The position numbers were made by a program, and so were the translations under genes. The notes under the pieces are model-generated. The model did not search any database. It was not told the origin of the DNA and saw only the letters and a list, made by a program, of their open reading frames with translations. This document shows positions 6,625 to 15,430 of a stretch of 45,645 nucleotides of DNA, in pieces; position 1 is the first letter of the stretch; every line of letters starts with the position of its first letter. The DNA comes from Acidimicrobiaceae bacterium (GTDB lineage: Bacteria; Actinomycetota; Acidimicrobiia; Acidimicrobiales; UBA8190). The DNA lies in contig PLXQ01000055.1 of the NCBI GenBank assembly GCA_003151475.1, forward strand, positions 2,020-47,664, given 5' to 3'.

Positions 6625-7521
6625 TTAACCGGGAAGGATGAACTCGACTTTTTGCAGAACTTCCTTGCGAATGGGTTGGCCATCGACCTCAAAAGGAGGA
6701 AAATGCCAATCCTGGACAGCGTGCAGAGCGGATTGGTCCAAGATGTCGTAGCCGCATGACTCATCAACGGCGACCCGGCCCACAGAACCATCCTCGCGGA
6801 TTTCGACGCGAAGCCACACCGTCCCCTGGTAGTTGCGGCGGAGGGCGAGGGCGGGATAGGGAACAGGCTTGTTCTTGGAGACCCCGCCACCCACCACGCC
6901 CGTCGTGCCTCCGCCCGTGCCGGGGGCAATGTCGACGCCATGGCGAGAATGACCCGCGACGGCGGCCGACGGCGCACCACCGCCGGCAGCCGCCACGGCA
7001 CCCGGCGGAAGGCTGTTCGCAGCCGTGGCATCGCCGGGGGATGAGGTTCTCAAGCCGGCGGGATACTTCCGGGGAAACTGTGGCGAGAAGTCGATGGGAT
7101 CGCCGTTGGAGATGCCGATGAGAGTCGGTTCCCCGGCAGGCTCGAGCAATTCGGCGGGAGATTTGTGCGATGCAACCGGGGAATCGCTTTGCGCAAGCGG
7201 GACCGGCATAAAGGGAATATCCAACAGCCTGGGTGAATCGTTGGATTCGACCTTGCCGAGATGGGCTTCCGGTTCGGCCCGCGGCGGGGGCAGGCCGTCG
7301 CCGGCCACTTCCGAAACGTCACCGGCGCCCGATCCACCCTGAAAGGTGAATGGGGCGGTTGGCCTCACAACCATCGTCTTAACGAGGACGAAAATTACGA
7401 TCCCGTGAATCAACAACGACCACGCGAGCGGGCCGGCCACGCCGCGAGACGTGAGAACCCCCCATAGCCGCTTCCGACGGCTTGCGGCTTCAGCATGCTC
7501 ATGTTCCGGCTCACAACTCAT
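6625..7521 (-). CDS. TonB-family protein
   Basis: 298 residues. A short cytoplasmic N-terminus is followed by one transmembrane helix (LAWSLLIHGIVIFVLVKTM, about residues 32-50). A long Gly/Pro/Ala-rich periplasmic linker leads to a C-terminal TonB domain: YPALALRRNYQGTVWLRVEI, then SVGRVAVDESCGYDILDQSA, then WHFPPFEVDGQPI. TonB couples inner-membrane proton motive force to outer-membrane receptors, so the host has a Gram-negative-type envelope. No ExbB/ExbD or receptor is in view. Followed by the capD-like gene after 42 bp. Confidence 0.85.
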   Translation of the reverse strand: MSCEPEHEHAEAASRRKRLWGVLTSRGVAGPLAWSLLIHGIVIFVLVKTMVVRPTAPFTFQGGSGAGDVSEVAGDGLPPPRAEPEAHLGKVESNDSPRLLDIPFMPVPLAQSDSPVASHKSPAELLEPAGEPTLIGISNGDPIDFSPQFPRKYPAGLRTSSPGDATAANSLPPGAVAAAGGGAPSAAVAGHSRHGVDIAPGTGGGTTGVVGGGVSKNKPVPYPALALRRNYQGTVWLRVEIREDGSVGRVAVDESCGYDILDQSALHAVQDWHFPPFEVDGQPIRKEVLQKVEFILPG

Positions 7522-7626
7522 ACCCGATCACCAGATATAGCTTAGCGGCCGGCGACTCATTCGTCACCCCGACCAGCGGGGCAAAGTCAACGTGCATCGG
7601 CGGAATAGCGCCATTGAATGCTGTGG

Positions 7627-7649
7627 CCTTAGCCGCTTCAGCGGCAAGG
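7627..7649. repeat. GCCGC-TTCA-GCGGC hairpin in an intergenic region
   Basis: CCTT-A-GCCGC-TTCA-GCGGC-AAGG forms a 9-bp stem with one bulged A and a tetraloop, in the 192-bp gap between the tonB-like gene and the next gene. It could be a terminator-like structure or a dispersed palindrome. The rest of the gap shows nothing clear. Confidence 0.45.
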
Positions 7650-7713
7650 TCTCCACCCATTTTCAAAAATCCCCTTTTACATTTCCCGTCCAGTTCTTTA
7701 CGTTCTGCATCCC

Positions 7714-8457
7714 ATGCTCCACTTTTTCAAATTCCGCCAGGACTTGTTCGACCCGCAACCGGCCAAGGATGTGTACGTCAAGCGAGGCACAGGCAAAGGA
7801 TGGCCGGAGGAATGCCCCCCCATCCGCGCCGCCAACGCCTTCGGTTTCGATCTGCTGGCGAACTTCGACGTCACCTTCACCCAATCTCGCGGCGCATGGC
7901 GGGTGCAAAAGGATGTGGTTCTCCCCAGCGACTTCGACTGGGCCGCCGATGAATCAGCGGCGGGCGGGCCGTTGTCGCAGCAATATGCCTGGTTCTGGGA
8001 GAAGGGACAGAAGCTGCCGCACCCGATCAGCGATAATGTCTACGCGCAGATCCGCAATCAGGTGAAGGTCAGCAGCTTCCTGTTCCTGAAGACCGACCCG
8101 AACGAACTGCTCTTGCTGACCGATGTGCCGAACCTCGCGCGCCCCTGGAAAGCGATGACCGCCCTGATCGACACCGACTGGTATCCGGCCAGCTATCCCT
8201 GGCATACCGTGATCGAGCTGGATCGGCGGCTCCAGAAAATCACGATCCGCAAGGGCGAGCCGCTCTGCCGGGTGATCCCCGTGCGGCGAGACACTTACTT
8301 TGCGCAGGAGATGTCGCCGACGGCTTTCGACGAGTTCTTCGCCCGCGGCCAGAAATGGCTCGCCACCCATGGCCAGTCGCAACACCAAGGCACGGTCGAC
8401 ATCACCCGCACCTATGTGAAGCAGCAGGTGAAGTCGAGGTTTATCGTGGTGAAGTGA
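7714..8457 (+). CDS. Conserved hypothetical protein (probable DUF6065)
   Basis: 247 residues, soluble, no signal peptide. The segments CPPIRAANAFGFDLLANFDV, then WYPASYPWHTVIELDRRL, then IRKGEPLCRVIPVRRD are what I associate with the DUF6065 family. It is an uncharacterised cytosolic family sometimes found near oxygenase or peptide-modifying genes. The assignment is from memory and moderate. The 3' end overlaps the opposite gene by 17 bp. No partner gene suggests a pathway. Confidence 0.55.
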   Translation: MLHFFKFRQDLFDPQPAKDVYVKRGTGKGWPEECPPIRAANAFGFDLLANFDVTFTQSRGAWRVQKDVVLPSDFDWAADESAAGGPLSQQYAWFWEKGQKLPHPISDNVYAQIRNQVKVSSFLFLKTDPNELLLLTDVPNLARPWKAMTALIDTDWYPASYPWHTVIELDRRLQKITIRKGEPLCRVIPVRRDTYFAQEMSPTAFDEFFARGQKWLATHGQSQHQGTVDITRTYVKQQVKSRFIVVK

Positions 8458-9478
8458 TGGCATCCAGCTTTTGCTTGGCCGCTTGCCATTGAGGGTCGGC
8501 TTGAAGGGACGCATCGAACTTGTCTTTCATGCCGTTCAGGCGGTCGGCGGCGGCTTCCAACTTTTCCCTTGCGGCGATTACGGCCGGTTCCGTTGGAGCA
8601 TGATCGGCGGCGATCGCATTCTCTTTCGATGCGGCGTTCAGCTTCTGCTGGGCCGCGCGGGTGACTTCCGGTGAAAAGGGTTCCGGTTGAGTGGCCGTGG
8701 CGTCAGCAGCCGGTTGACGATCCGCCGCCTGGACGGCTTCGACCTTCCGGGCCGCGCGCTGTTTTTCGGCTTCGGCTTGCTTGTAATCTCGATCTTTCTT
8801 GAGACCTCGACTTGCGTTGGCGACGGCCGCATCGTAAGCCCGCTGCGCTTCCTGAACATCGTGCAGGGCGGATCGAACCTCCTCATTGGATTCAAACTGC
8901 TTGGACAATCGCGTGCGAGCGGAAGTCATTTCCGCCTGGGCCGCCTCTTCTTGTGGCCGAGCGGACTGAACCGGCGCGGCAGCGCCGTCATCATTCGAGG
9001 GGGACTGCTGCAAGGGCTGATAGCCATCGTTGCTATACCAGGCTCCGGAATTGCCGCTCCAATAGGGGTTGCCATAGTCGCCGGACCAGTTCCCGTAACC
9101 GTAGCCGGGGACGTAAACGGTGCGGGCAGCACGTCGCTGCTCGCGCGGGTCGGCGGCATTGTCGCCTTTGGCGTTATTGTCACCCCCACGGTGAGTACCT
9201 CGGGCATTGCTTGATTGGCCCGCATTACCGGATCCATTGGGGCCGGCGTTATTTGCGGGTGCGTTATTCGCCGGCGCATTATTCGTCCGAGAATTATTCG
9301 AGGGCACGGGTGCCGCAGGCTGATTTGGGGTGGATGGGGCACTGGGAGTTTGGCTAGCGGCTTGACCGCCCCCACTCACCGGACCCGCCGCCCCCTTTGC
9401 AGGTTCAGCGGCCCGCGTGGCGAGCGTTCCTAGTGCGGCAGCGAGACTGATGGCGGCGAGGGATCGACGAATGCGCAT
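8441..9478 (-). CDS. Secreted low-complexity protein with coiled-coil C-terminal half
   Basis: 345 residues. The Sec signal peptide is MRIRRSLAAISLAAALGTLATRA, with likely cleavage near TRA-AEP. Residues about 30-105 are low complexity (Gly, Pro, Ser, Asn; repeated NNAPANNAPANNAG). A Tyr/Gly-rich block follows (VPGYGYGNWSGDYGNPYWSG). The C-terminal half is Ala/Glu/Lys/Gln-rich with predicted coiled-coil helices. I do not recognise the family; a periplasmic or surface structural role is a guess. A GGGGTTCC-like sequence precedes the start. Confidence 0.6.
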   Translation of the reverse strand: MRIRRSLAAISLAAALGTLATRAAEPAKGAAGPVSGGGQAASQTPSAPSTPNQPAAPVPSNNSRTNNAPANNAPANNAGPNGSGNAGQSSNARGTHRGGDNNAKGDNAADPREQRRAARTVYVPGYGYGNWSGDYGNPYWSGNSGAWYSNDGYQPLQQSPSNDDGAAAPVQSARPQEEAAQAEMTSARTRLSKQFESNEEVRSALHDVQEAQRAYDAAVANASRGLKKDRDYKQAEAEKQRAARKVEAVQAADRQPAADATATQPEPFSPEVTRAAQQKLNAASKENAIAADHAPTEPAVIAAREKLEAAADRLNGMKDKFDASLQADPQWQAAKQKLDAITSPR

Positions 9479-9792
9479 CGGGGGTTCCTTTCAAAAATGA
9501 ACCCGCACCGGGTCGGAGCGTCGCAGTTGCGGTGCATTAAGACCCAGGATGCAATTTCAGTGCCGTATCTCTGTTTCTTTGGCAGTTGGGTGAAAGGACG
9601 AACCCATTCCCTCATCGAGGTCATGCCGTGCCGACCTCAATTTCCTGCGCTGGCAAATATCCCGTCGGTGTTATAATGTTCTGCCATCGCGGCGCGGCAG
9701 CCGCGCCCGAAATCGAATCCCAGTCACCCGAGGCCGCGCGGCCTCTCCCATACGGCCCGCGCGGCACTCACAACCTGCCAGGAGGTTTCACC
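9479..9792. other. Intergenic region upstream of the aldehyde dehydrogenase
   Basis: This 314-bp gap has no convincing gene. The aldehyde dehydrogenase frame stays open back to 9586, but the ribosome-binding site and family N-terminus place the start at 9793. It contains a TATAAT box at 9672-9677. Confidence 0.5.
9672..9677 (+). promoter_or_regulatory. TATAAT -10 box upstream of the aldehyde dehydrogenase
   Basis: A perfect TATAAT. CTGGCA at 9650-9655 is a poor -35 candidate with 16-nt spacing. The transcript would have a 5' leader of about 110 nt before the GGAGG site at 9781. Confidence 0.45.
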
Positions 9793-11286
9793 ATGACCAC
9801 CGCCACCGCACATGCTCCCGCCGCCAAGTCCGCCAAGTCGCCCGTGAAAGTCCGCCAGACCCAGTGCCTGATCAACGGCAAATGGGTCGACGCCGAATCG
9901 GGACGCACGTTTGAAACGATCAATCCCGCGACCGGCGAGGTGATCGCCCGCGTCGCCGAAGGGGAGAAGCCGGACATCGACAAGGCCGTCAAGGCCGCCC
10001 GCGCGGCGTTCGACAAGGGGGACTGGACCCGCAAGATGTCCGCCCGCGATCGCGGCCGCTGCCTGAACCGGCTGGCCGATCTGGTGGAGAAGAACAAGGA
10101 CGAGCTGGCCGCGCTGGAGAGCCTGGACAACGGCAAGCCGATCAACGACGCCAAGGCCGCGGACCTGCCGCTGACGATCGACTGCTACCGCTACTACGCC
10201 GGCTGGGCCGACAAAATCGAAGGCAAAACCATCCCGATTAATGGGCCCTATTTCTGCTACACCCGCCATGAACCGGTGGGCGTGGTGGGGCAGATCATCC
10301 CGTGGAACTTCCCGCTGTTGATGGCGGCATGGAAGCTCGGCCCGGCGCTGGCCACCGGGAACTGCGTGGTGCTCAAGCCGGCCGAGCAGACGCCGCTCTC
10401 CGCATTGCGCCTGGCCGAATTGATCGCCGAGGCCGGGGTGCCCGACGGTGTCGTCAACGTGGTGACGGGATTCGGTGAGACGGCCGGTGCCGCGTTGGCC
10501 GCCCACGACGATGTCGACAAGGTGGCCTTCACCGGATCGACCGAGGTGGGCCGGCTCATCATCCAGGCGGCGGCCGGGAATCTGAAGAAGCTGACGCTCG
10601 AGCTCGGGGGCAAGAGCCCCAACATCGTGTTCGCCGACGCCGATCCTGAGGCGTCCATCGCCGGAGCGGCCAACGCCATCTTCTTCAACCACGGCCAGTG
10701 CTGTGTGGCCGGGTCGCGGCTGTATGTCCAGCAGGACTGTTTCGACGAGGTGGTGAACGGCGTGGCCGAGATCGCCAAGTCGATCAAGTTGGGCGACGGG
10801 ATGGACGCCGACACGCAGATGGGTCCGCTCGTCTCCGACGAGCAGCTCAAGCGGGTCACCGGTTACCTGGCGTCGGGCAAGAGCGACGGGGCCAGAGCCC
10901 TGAGCGGCGGGGGACGCAGCGGCAACCGCGGCTACTTCGTCGAGCCGACCGTGCTGACCGGGACACATCCCGACATGAAGGTGGTCCAGGAGGAGATCTT
11001 CGGCCCCGTGGTGGTGGCGGCTTCATTCGAGAACCTCGACGACATCGCCCGGGTGGCGAACGACTCCCCGTACGGTCTCGGCGCCGGCATCTGGACGAGG
11101 GACATCTCGAAGGCCCATGCCCTGGCCAAGAAGCTCCGGGCCGGGACCGTCTGGATCAATTGCTACAACATCTTCGACGCCGCGCTGCCCTTCGGCGGCT
11201 ACAAGCAGTCGGGATGGGGCCGGGAGATGGGCCATCAGGCGCTCGAGGCGTACACCGAGGTGAAAGCGGTCTGCGCACAACTCTGA
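9793..11286 (+). CDS. NAD(P)-dependent aldehyde dehydrogenase; contains the genome junction
   Basis: 497 residues, full ALDH length. Visible motifs: [40 protein letters not shown], the general base in TLELGGKSP, and the nucleophile in GQCCVAGSR (Cys303/Cys304; the second aligns with the catalytic Cys). [15 protein letters not shown] is near the end. It oxidises aldehydes to acids; the substrate is undetermined. Start chosen from a GGAGG site 8 nt upstream. Up to about 10.29 kb, codons and flanking genes are of the left-hand type (AAA ATC GAA GGC AAA, ATT AAT). Beyond about 10.43 kb they are strongly actinobacterial. The protein is a seamless chimera or a misassembly. Confidence 0.9.
   Translation: MTTATAHAPAAKSAKSPVKVRQTQCLINGKWVDAESGRTFETINPATGEVIARVAEGEKPDIDKAVKAARAAFDKGDWTRKMSARDRGRCLNRLADLVEKNKDELAALESLDNGKPINDAKAADLPLTIDCYRYYAGWADKIEGKTIPINGPYFCYTRHEPVGVVGQIIPWNFPLLMAAWKLGPALATGNCVVLKPAEQTPLSALRLAELIAEAGVPDGVVNVVTGFGETAGAALAAHDDVDKVAFTGSTEVGRLIIQAAAGNLKKLTLELGGKSPNIVFADADPEASIAGAANAIFFNHGQCCVAGSRLYVQQDCFDEVVNGVAEIAKSIKLGDGMDADTQMGPLVSDEQLKRVTGYLASGKSDGARALSGGGRSGNRGYFVEPTVLTGTHPDMKVVQEEIFGPVVVAASFENLDDIARVANDSPYGLGAGIWTRDISKAHALAKKLRAGTVWINCYNIFDAALPFGGYKQSGWGREMGHQALEAYTEVKAVCAQL
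10270..10450. other. Probable chimeric junction between two genomes
   Basis: Codon choice, GC character and gene repertoire change here, within a conserved stretch of the aldehyde dehydrogenase coding for [20 protein letters not shown]. Left: TonB-type, heptamer-element genome. Right: actinobacterial synteny. The exact breakpoint cannot be fixed by eye because the segment is conserved across phyla. Confidence 0.6.
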
Positions 11287-11353
11287 GCGGCTCGGGTCAG
11301 GCACGAGGCAGGCGCCGGCGCCGGCCCGACCGGGGTCGTCGAGCGAACAACCG

Positions 11354-11950
11354 ATGACTATGGTGCAAGCCATGGCCGACCAGGCGCATTTCGCGGACCT
11401 CGCCATGGAGCACATGCCGTCGCTGTACTCGGCCGCGCTGCGCATGACCCGCAACCCGGCCGACGCCGAAGACCTGGTGCAGGAGACCTTTTTGAAGGCG
11501 TATCGCGCCTTCGGCCGCTTCGAGGAGGGGACCAACCTCAAAGCCTGGCTGTACAAGATCCTCACCAACACCTTCATCAACAGCTACCGCTCGGCCAAGC
11601 GCCGGCCGGAGAAGGCCGACGTGGAGGACGTGGAGGACCTGTACCTGTACCACCGGCTGGGAGACCTCCAGGCCACGGGGACTGGCCGATCGGCCGAGGA
11701 CGAGGTCTTCGACCATTTCACCGACGATGAGGTGAAGCAGGCTCTCGAGTCCCTGCCCGAGTCCTTCCGGATCGCCGTTTTACTGGCCGATGTGGAAGGT
11801 TTTTCCTACAAGGAGATCGCCGAGATCACCGAAGTTCCCATCGGAACGGTGATGAGCCGGATCCACCGGGGAAGAAAGGCGCTGCAGAAGGCGTTGCTGG
11901 ACTACGCAGTGGCGCGTGGCCTTGTGGGCTCGACCGACACTGGTCACTAG
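11354..11950 (+). CDS. sigR: ECF sigma factor, SigR/SigH redox type
   Basis: 198 residues. Region 2 reads [20 protein letters not shown], then [20 protein letters not shown], then [17 protein letters not shown]. Region 4 reads [20 protein letters not shown], then [20 protein letters not shown]. This is the SigR/SigH group that directs the actinobacterial thiol-oxidative-stress regulon. The zinc anti-sigma gene 32 bp downstream confirms it. The start is uncertain: ATGs at 11354, 11360 and 11372 are all in frame and none has a strong ribosome-binding site. Confidence 0.9.
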   Translation: MTMVQAMADQAHFADLAMEHMPSLYSAALRMTRNPADAEDLVQETFLKAYRAFGRFEEGTNLKAWLYKILTNTFINSYRSAKRRPEKADVEDVEDLYLYHRLGDLQATGTGRSAEDEVFDHFTDDEVKQALESLPESFRIAVLLADVEGFSYKEIAEITEVPIGTVMSRIHRGRKALQKALLDYAVARGLVGSTDTGH

Positions 11951-11982
11951 GGGAAACGCCACCAGCCCGAGGAGGACGCGCG

Positions 11983-12252
11983 ATGGGGACCGGAGAGTCC
12001 GACGTCGATTGCAAAGAGACGATCGAGCGGCTCTATCACTATCTCGACGGTGAGCTGACCGACGAGCGCCGCGGCGAGATCAAGCACCACCTCGACGACT
12101 GTCCCCCCTGCCTCGACGCCTTCGACTTCGAGGCCGAGCTGCGCCAGGTCGTCGCCGATCGCTGCAAGGACCGGGTCCCCGACAGCCTGCGCCAGCGCAT
12201 CCACGAGGCCCTGCTCCAGGCCGAACGCGATCGGCACCCGTCCGGGGCCTGA
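11983..12252 (+). CDS. rsrA: Zinc-binding redox anti-sigma factor (RsrA/RshA-like)
   Basis: 89 residues with the ZAS pattern: Cys10, then His36-X3-Cys40-X2-Cys43 (KHHLDDCPPC), and a helical tail ADRCKDRVPDSLRQRIHEAL. RsrA-type proteins hold SigR inactive until the zinc-site cysteines are oxidised to a disulphide. AGGAGG precedes the ATG by 7 nt. It forms a two-gene operon with the sigma factor. Confidence 0.9.
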   Translation: MGTGESDVDCKETIERLYHYLDGELTDERRGEIKHHLDDCPPCLDAFDFEAELRQVVADRCKDRVPDSLRQRIHEALLQAERDRHPSGA

Positions 12253-12447
12253 CCCCGCCGAGTGACGGGCGTTTTATCACCGTCCGCGCTCACAGCAGAT
12301 TTCCCGCCTGGTTCGCCCCGGAGAGGCCCCTGTCCGGCGCCCGAGGACCACAACGTCCTCACAACGCGACGAGAACTTCCTCTTGTCCAGTGGTCCTTCC
12401 AGCCGATAGGGGAAGGACGGCTGAGACCATAGGAGGTCCGGGGGGCA

Positions 12448-12654
12448 ATGGTTGATCGAGCGGATGGAGCGGACGTATCGATCGGAGGGCAGGCTTTCAC
12501 GACCTACGGGCGGCCCTCCAAGACGTTTGCCGAAGGTCGGATCTGCGGGGAGCCCAGCTGCGAGACGCTGCTCTCCATCTACAACGAGAGCGAGTTCTGC
12601 TACCAGCACGATTCGGGGGCGGCCCCCCGGCTGCGGGGTCGCAAGAGCGCCTGA
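12448..12654 (+). CDS. Small zinc-ribbon-like peptide
   Basis: 68 residues with a compact metal-binding pattern: C-X4-C-T/L-rich-SIYN-X4-C-X2-H (CGEPSCETLLSIYNESEFCYQH, residues about 33-54), followed by a basic RLRGRKSA tail. It has a good AGGAGG site (12431-12436) 11 nt before the ATG. I know similar small peptides as unnamed actinobacterial proteins, so function is unknown; nucleic-acid or protein binding is inferred from the zinc knuckle and basic tail. Confidence 0.6.
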   Translation: MVDRADGADVSIGGQAFTTYGRPSKTFAEGRICGEPSCETLLSIYNESEFCYQHDSGAAPRLRGRKSA

Positions 12655-12702
12655 CCGAGAGCGGGACCGGGTGGGCGTACCACCACCGGTCCCGTCGATC
12701 CC

Positions 12703-12708
12703 TACACT
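12703..12708 (+). promoter_or_regulatory. -10 box TACACT for a leaderless DUF2342 mRNA
   Basis: TACACT ends 6 nt before the GTG at 12715, which would place +1 at the start codon. No ribosome-binding site is present. Confidence 0.5.
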
Positions 12709-12714
12709 GTCGAT

Positions 12715-13803
12715 GTGAGCAGCCCGGTGTCGTGGGACACGGCCGAACGTGTGGCCACATGGGTCGGGACGAGGCGGACCCTGGCGGGCGCCCCCACCGC
12801 CCCGCATATCGATGCCGCCACCGCGGCGCGCCTCGAAGAGGACTTCGCCGAGGTCACGGCCCAGGCCGAGGGCCTGGTGATCGAGGCCACCGGCCTGCGG
12901 CCCTTGTCCGGTGAGGCCCGGGCCCGCGTCGTCGACCGGCCCGGGTGGGTCAAGAACAACCTGTCCTCGTTCCGCCACCTGCTCGACCCCGTGCTCGGCC
13001 AGCTCGAGGCCAACACCCTGCGGGGGACGCTCCCGGGGGCGGCCCGCAGCGCCGCGGGTGCCCAACTGGGCCTGGTTCTCGGTTGGATGTCGACGCGCGT
13101 GCTCGGTCAGTACGACCTTCTCTTCGCCGGCGACACCTCGGGCGACGCCGTGTCCTACGTGGGTCCGAACATCGTGGCCCTGGAGCGCCGCCACGGCTTC
13201 CCCCCCCGGCAGTTCCGCCTGTGGATCGCGCTGCACGAGGTCACCCACCGCTGTCAGTTCACCGGGGTGCCGTGGCTGCGGGACTACTTCTTGTCCCAGG
13301 TCGACCAGGTGCTGGCCGAAGTGACGCCCGATCCCCACCGCATCGCCGAGGCGCTCGGTCGCGCCGCCCAGGCCGTGCGCCAGGGAAAGAACCCACTCGA
13401 AGATGCCGGGATGCTCGGGCTCATGGCCCCACCCGAGCAGCTGGCCGTGATCGCACGCATCCAGGCCATGATGAGCGTGCTCGAAGGCCACGGTGACGTG
13501 ACCATGGACCGGGCCGGGGCCGACGCCGTCCCCGACGCGGCGTGGTTCTCCCGGGTGCTGCGCGAGCGGCGCAACCGGGCCCCGCGGCCGGTGCGCCTGC
13601 TGCAGCAGTTGGTGGGGATCGAGGCCAAGATGCGTCAGTACGAGCAAGGGGAGAATTTCATCCGGGCCGTGGAGTCGACCGGCGGCCCCGCCGCTCTGGC
13701 CCGGGTGTGGGAAGGCCCCGACCGCCTGCCCACCATGGAAGAGATTCGTCAGCCTGCCGACTGGTTGGCCCGTACCGACCCGGCGAGTCTCATCGCCGGC
13801 TGA
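12715..13803 (+). CDS. DUF2342 zinc-metalloprotease-like protein (F420-biosynthesis-associated family)
   Basis: 362 residues. It carries HEVTH at 174-178 (HExxH zinc motif) and downstream Glu-containing segments such as MSVLEGHGDVTMD, the family's extended zincin core. Databases label the family zinc-dependent metalloprotease or coenzyme F420 biosynthesis-associated; the real substrate is unknown. In actinobacteria it commonly sits immediately before tilS and hpt, as here. The stop overlaps the tilS start (TGATG), so the two are translationally coupled. GTG start chosen for the leaderless promoter. Confidence 0.85.
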   Translation: MSSPVSWDTAERVATWVGTRRTLAGAPTAPHIDAATAARLEEDFAEVTAQAEGLVIEATGLRPLSGEARARVVDRPGWVKNNLSSFRHLLDPVLGQLEANTLRGTLPGAARSAAGAQLGLVLGWMSTRVLGQYDLLFAGDTSGDAVSYVGPNIVALERRHGFPPRQFRLWIALHEVTHRCQFTGVPWLRDYFLSQVDQVLAEVTPDPHRIAEALGRAAQAVRQGKNPLEDAGMLGLMAPPEQLAVIARIQAMMSVLEGHGDVTMDRAGADAVPDAAWFSRVLRERRNRAPRPVRLLQQLVGIEAKMRQYEQGENFIRAVESTGGPAALARVWEGPDRLPTMEEIRQPADWLARTDPASLIAG

Positions 13804-14738
13804 TGCCCGACCCGGGCGAGGGTCTCGTCGACGATCTCCTCGGGCGCTGCACGTTTCCCCCCTCGGGCTCCACCCTCGTGTGCGCCGTGTCGGGAGGCGC
13901 GGACTCGCTGGCCCTGCTCGTCCTGGCCTGCGCGGCGGGGACCGAGGTGACCGCCGTCCACGTCGATCACGGTCTGCGACCGGAGTCGGCCACGGAGGCG
14001 GTCGTCGTGGCCAGCGCCGCTCGACGGTTCGGCGCCGGATTCCGGGCCGAGACGGCCCTGGTCGGACACGGCCCCAACCTCGAAGCCCGGGCCCGTGCGG
14101 CGCGCCGGGCCGCCGTGGGTCCGGGGGCGGCGACGGGCCACACCATGGACGATCAGGCCGAGACCGTGGTACTCAACCTGTTGCGCGGGGCCGGGCTCGA
14201 CGGCCTGGCCGGCATGAGACCGGGGTCCGGGCATCCGATCCTGGCGCTGCGGCGGTCAGAGACCCGGGCCCTGTGCCACGCCCTCGGGCTCGAGGCCGTG
14301 GCCGATCCGTCGAACAACGATCCTCGTTTCCGGCGCAACCGGGTGCGCCACGAGCTGCTGCCGCTGTGCTCTGACGTGGCCGGACGCGACGTGGTGCCTA
14401 TTCTGGCCCGCCAGGCGGCGCTGCTCGGTACCGAAGCTCGCCTTCTCGACGAATTGGCGGCCGGGATCGATCCGGCCGACGGCCGCGCTCTGGCCGCCGC
14501 GCCGGCCTCTCTGGCCCGGCGGGCCACCCGACGCTGGTTGCGCGGCGCCGGGCCCCACCCGCCGGATCTCGCCGCCGTCGAACGGGTCCTGGGCGTGGCC
14601 CGCGGTGACGCCCGCGCCACCGACGTGGCCCCCGGCATCCGTGTCCGGCGCTCGCACGGTCGGCTGTCGGTCGGCCCCGTGGGTGACGATTCGGCCGACT
14701 CGATGGGCAACCACCGGGCCGACCCGGTCGAGCGCTGA
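13803..14738 (+). CDS. tilS: tRNA(Ile)-lysidine synthase
   Basis: 311 residues. The PP-loop is CAVSGGADSLALLVLA (SGGxDS), followed by VHVDHGLRPES, then TGHTMDDQAETVVLNLLRGAG and ADPSNNDPRFRRNRVRHELLP. TilS converts the wobble cytidine of tRNA-Ile(CAU) to lysidine, an essential decoding step. It is the short actinobacterial form lacking the long C-terminal domains. The ATG at 13803 overlaps the preceding stop. The open frame extends further upstream, inside DUF2342, but that part is a shadow. Confidence 0.92.
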   Translation: MPDPGEGLVDDLLGRCTFPPSGSTLVCAVSGGADSLALLVLACAAGTEVTAVHVDHGLRPESATEAVVVASAARRFGAGFRAETALVGHGPNLEARARAARRAAVGPGAATGHTMDDQAETVVLNLLRGAGLDGLAGMRPGSGHPILALRRSETRALCHALGLEAVADPSNNDPRFRRNRVRHELLPLCSDVAGRDVVPILARQAALLGTEARLLDELAAGIDPADGRALAAAPASLARRATRRWLRGAGPHPPDLAAVERVLGVARGDARATDVAPGIRVRRSHGRLSVGPVGDDSADSMGNHRADPVER

Positions 14739-14809
14739 GCGGTCATTGGTAGTGTCCCGGTTCGATGGCCGATGACGTGGCGTCGCCGTGGCGCGCCGGA
14801 GGACAACGA

Positions 14810-15376
14810 ATGTCGGGAGCCGTGGACCCCTGGCACGACGACCCCCACCTGGGGGAGATCGTCGTGGCCGAGGACGTCCTCGACAAGCGGGTGGCCGAGC
14901 TCGGCGACGAGCTCACGGCCGACTACGAGGGGCGCCCCCCTTTGCTCGTGGGGGTGCTGAAGGGCGCATTCGTCTTCATGAGCGACCTGGCCCGCGCCAT
15001 CAAGCTGCCGGTCGAGATCGACGTCATGGCCGTGGCCTCTTACGGGTCGGCCACCACCACGAGCGGCGTGGTGCGGATCGTGAAGGATCTCGACTCGGAC
15101 CTCACCGGTCGCCATGTCCTGGTCGTCGAGGACATCGTCGACAGCGGGCTGACCCTGTCGTATCTGCGCCGCAGCCTGTTGGCCCGCGAGCCCGCCAGTC
15201 TCGAAGTCTGCGCGCTGCTCGTGAAAGAAGGGCAGCAGCCGGTCAAGCTCGACCTCCGCTATGTCGGGTTCCACGTTCCTCCCGATTTCGTGGTCGGCTA
15301 CGGGCTCGACGTGGCCGAGCGCTACCGCAACCTGCCCGACGTCCGCGTCTACAAGGGTCCGGTCACTGTCGGGTGA
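14810..15376 (+). CDS. hpt: Hypoxanthine phosphoribosyltransferase
   Basis: 188 residues from the ATG at 14810, which has GGAGGA at 14798-14803. An upstream ATG at 14765 would add 15 residues and sits 9 nt after a TAGTGT box, so it is a second possibility. The PRPP-binding loop is VLVVEDIVDSGLTLS, with LVGVLKGAFVFMSDLARAI upstream and DFVVGYGLDVAERYRNLP near the C-terminus. It salvages hypoxanthine/guanine to IMP/GMP. In most actinobacteria ftsH follows hpt; here folE follows directly. Confidence 0.92.
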   Translation: MSGAVDPWHDDPHLGEIVVAEDVLDKRVAELGDELTADYEGRPPLLVGVLKGAFVFMSDLARAIKLPVEIDVMAVASYGSATTTSGVVRIVKDLDSDLTGRHVLVVEDIVDSGLTLSYLRRSLLAREPASLEVCALLVKEGQQPVKLDLRYVGFHVPPDFVVGYGLDVAERYRNLPDVRVYKGPVTVG

Positions 15377-15430
15377 CAGCCGGCGGCTCCGACGGGCCGA
15401 CCGGAGAACGCGAGGAGAGGCTGACGCGCC

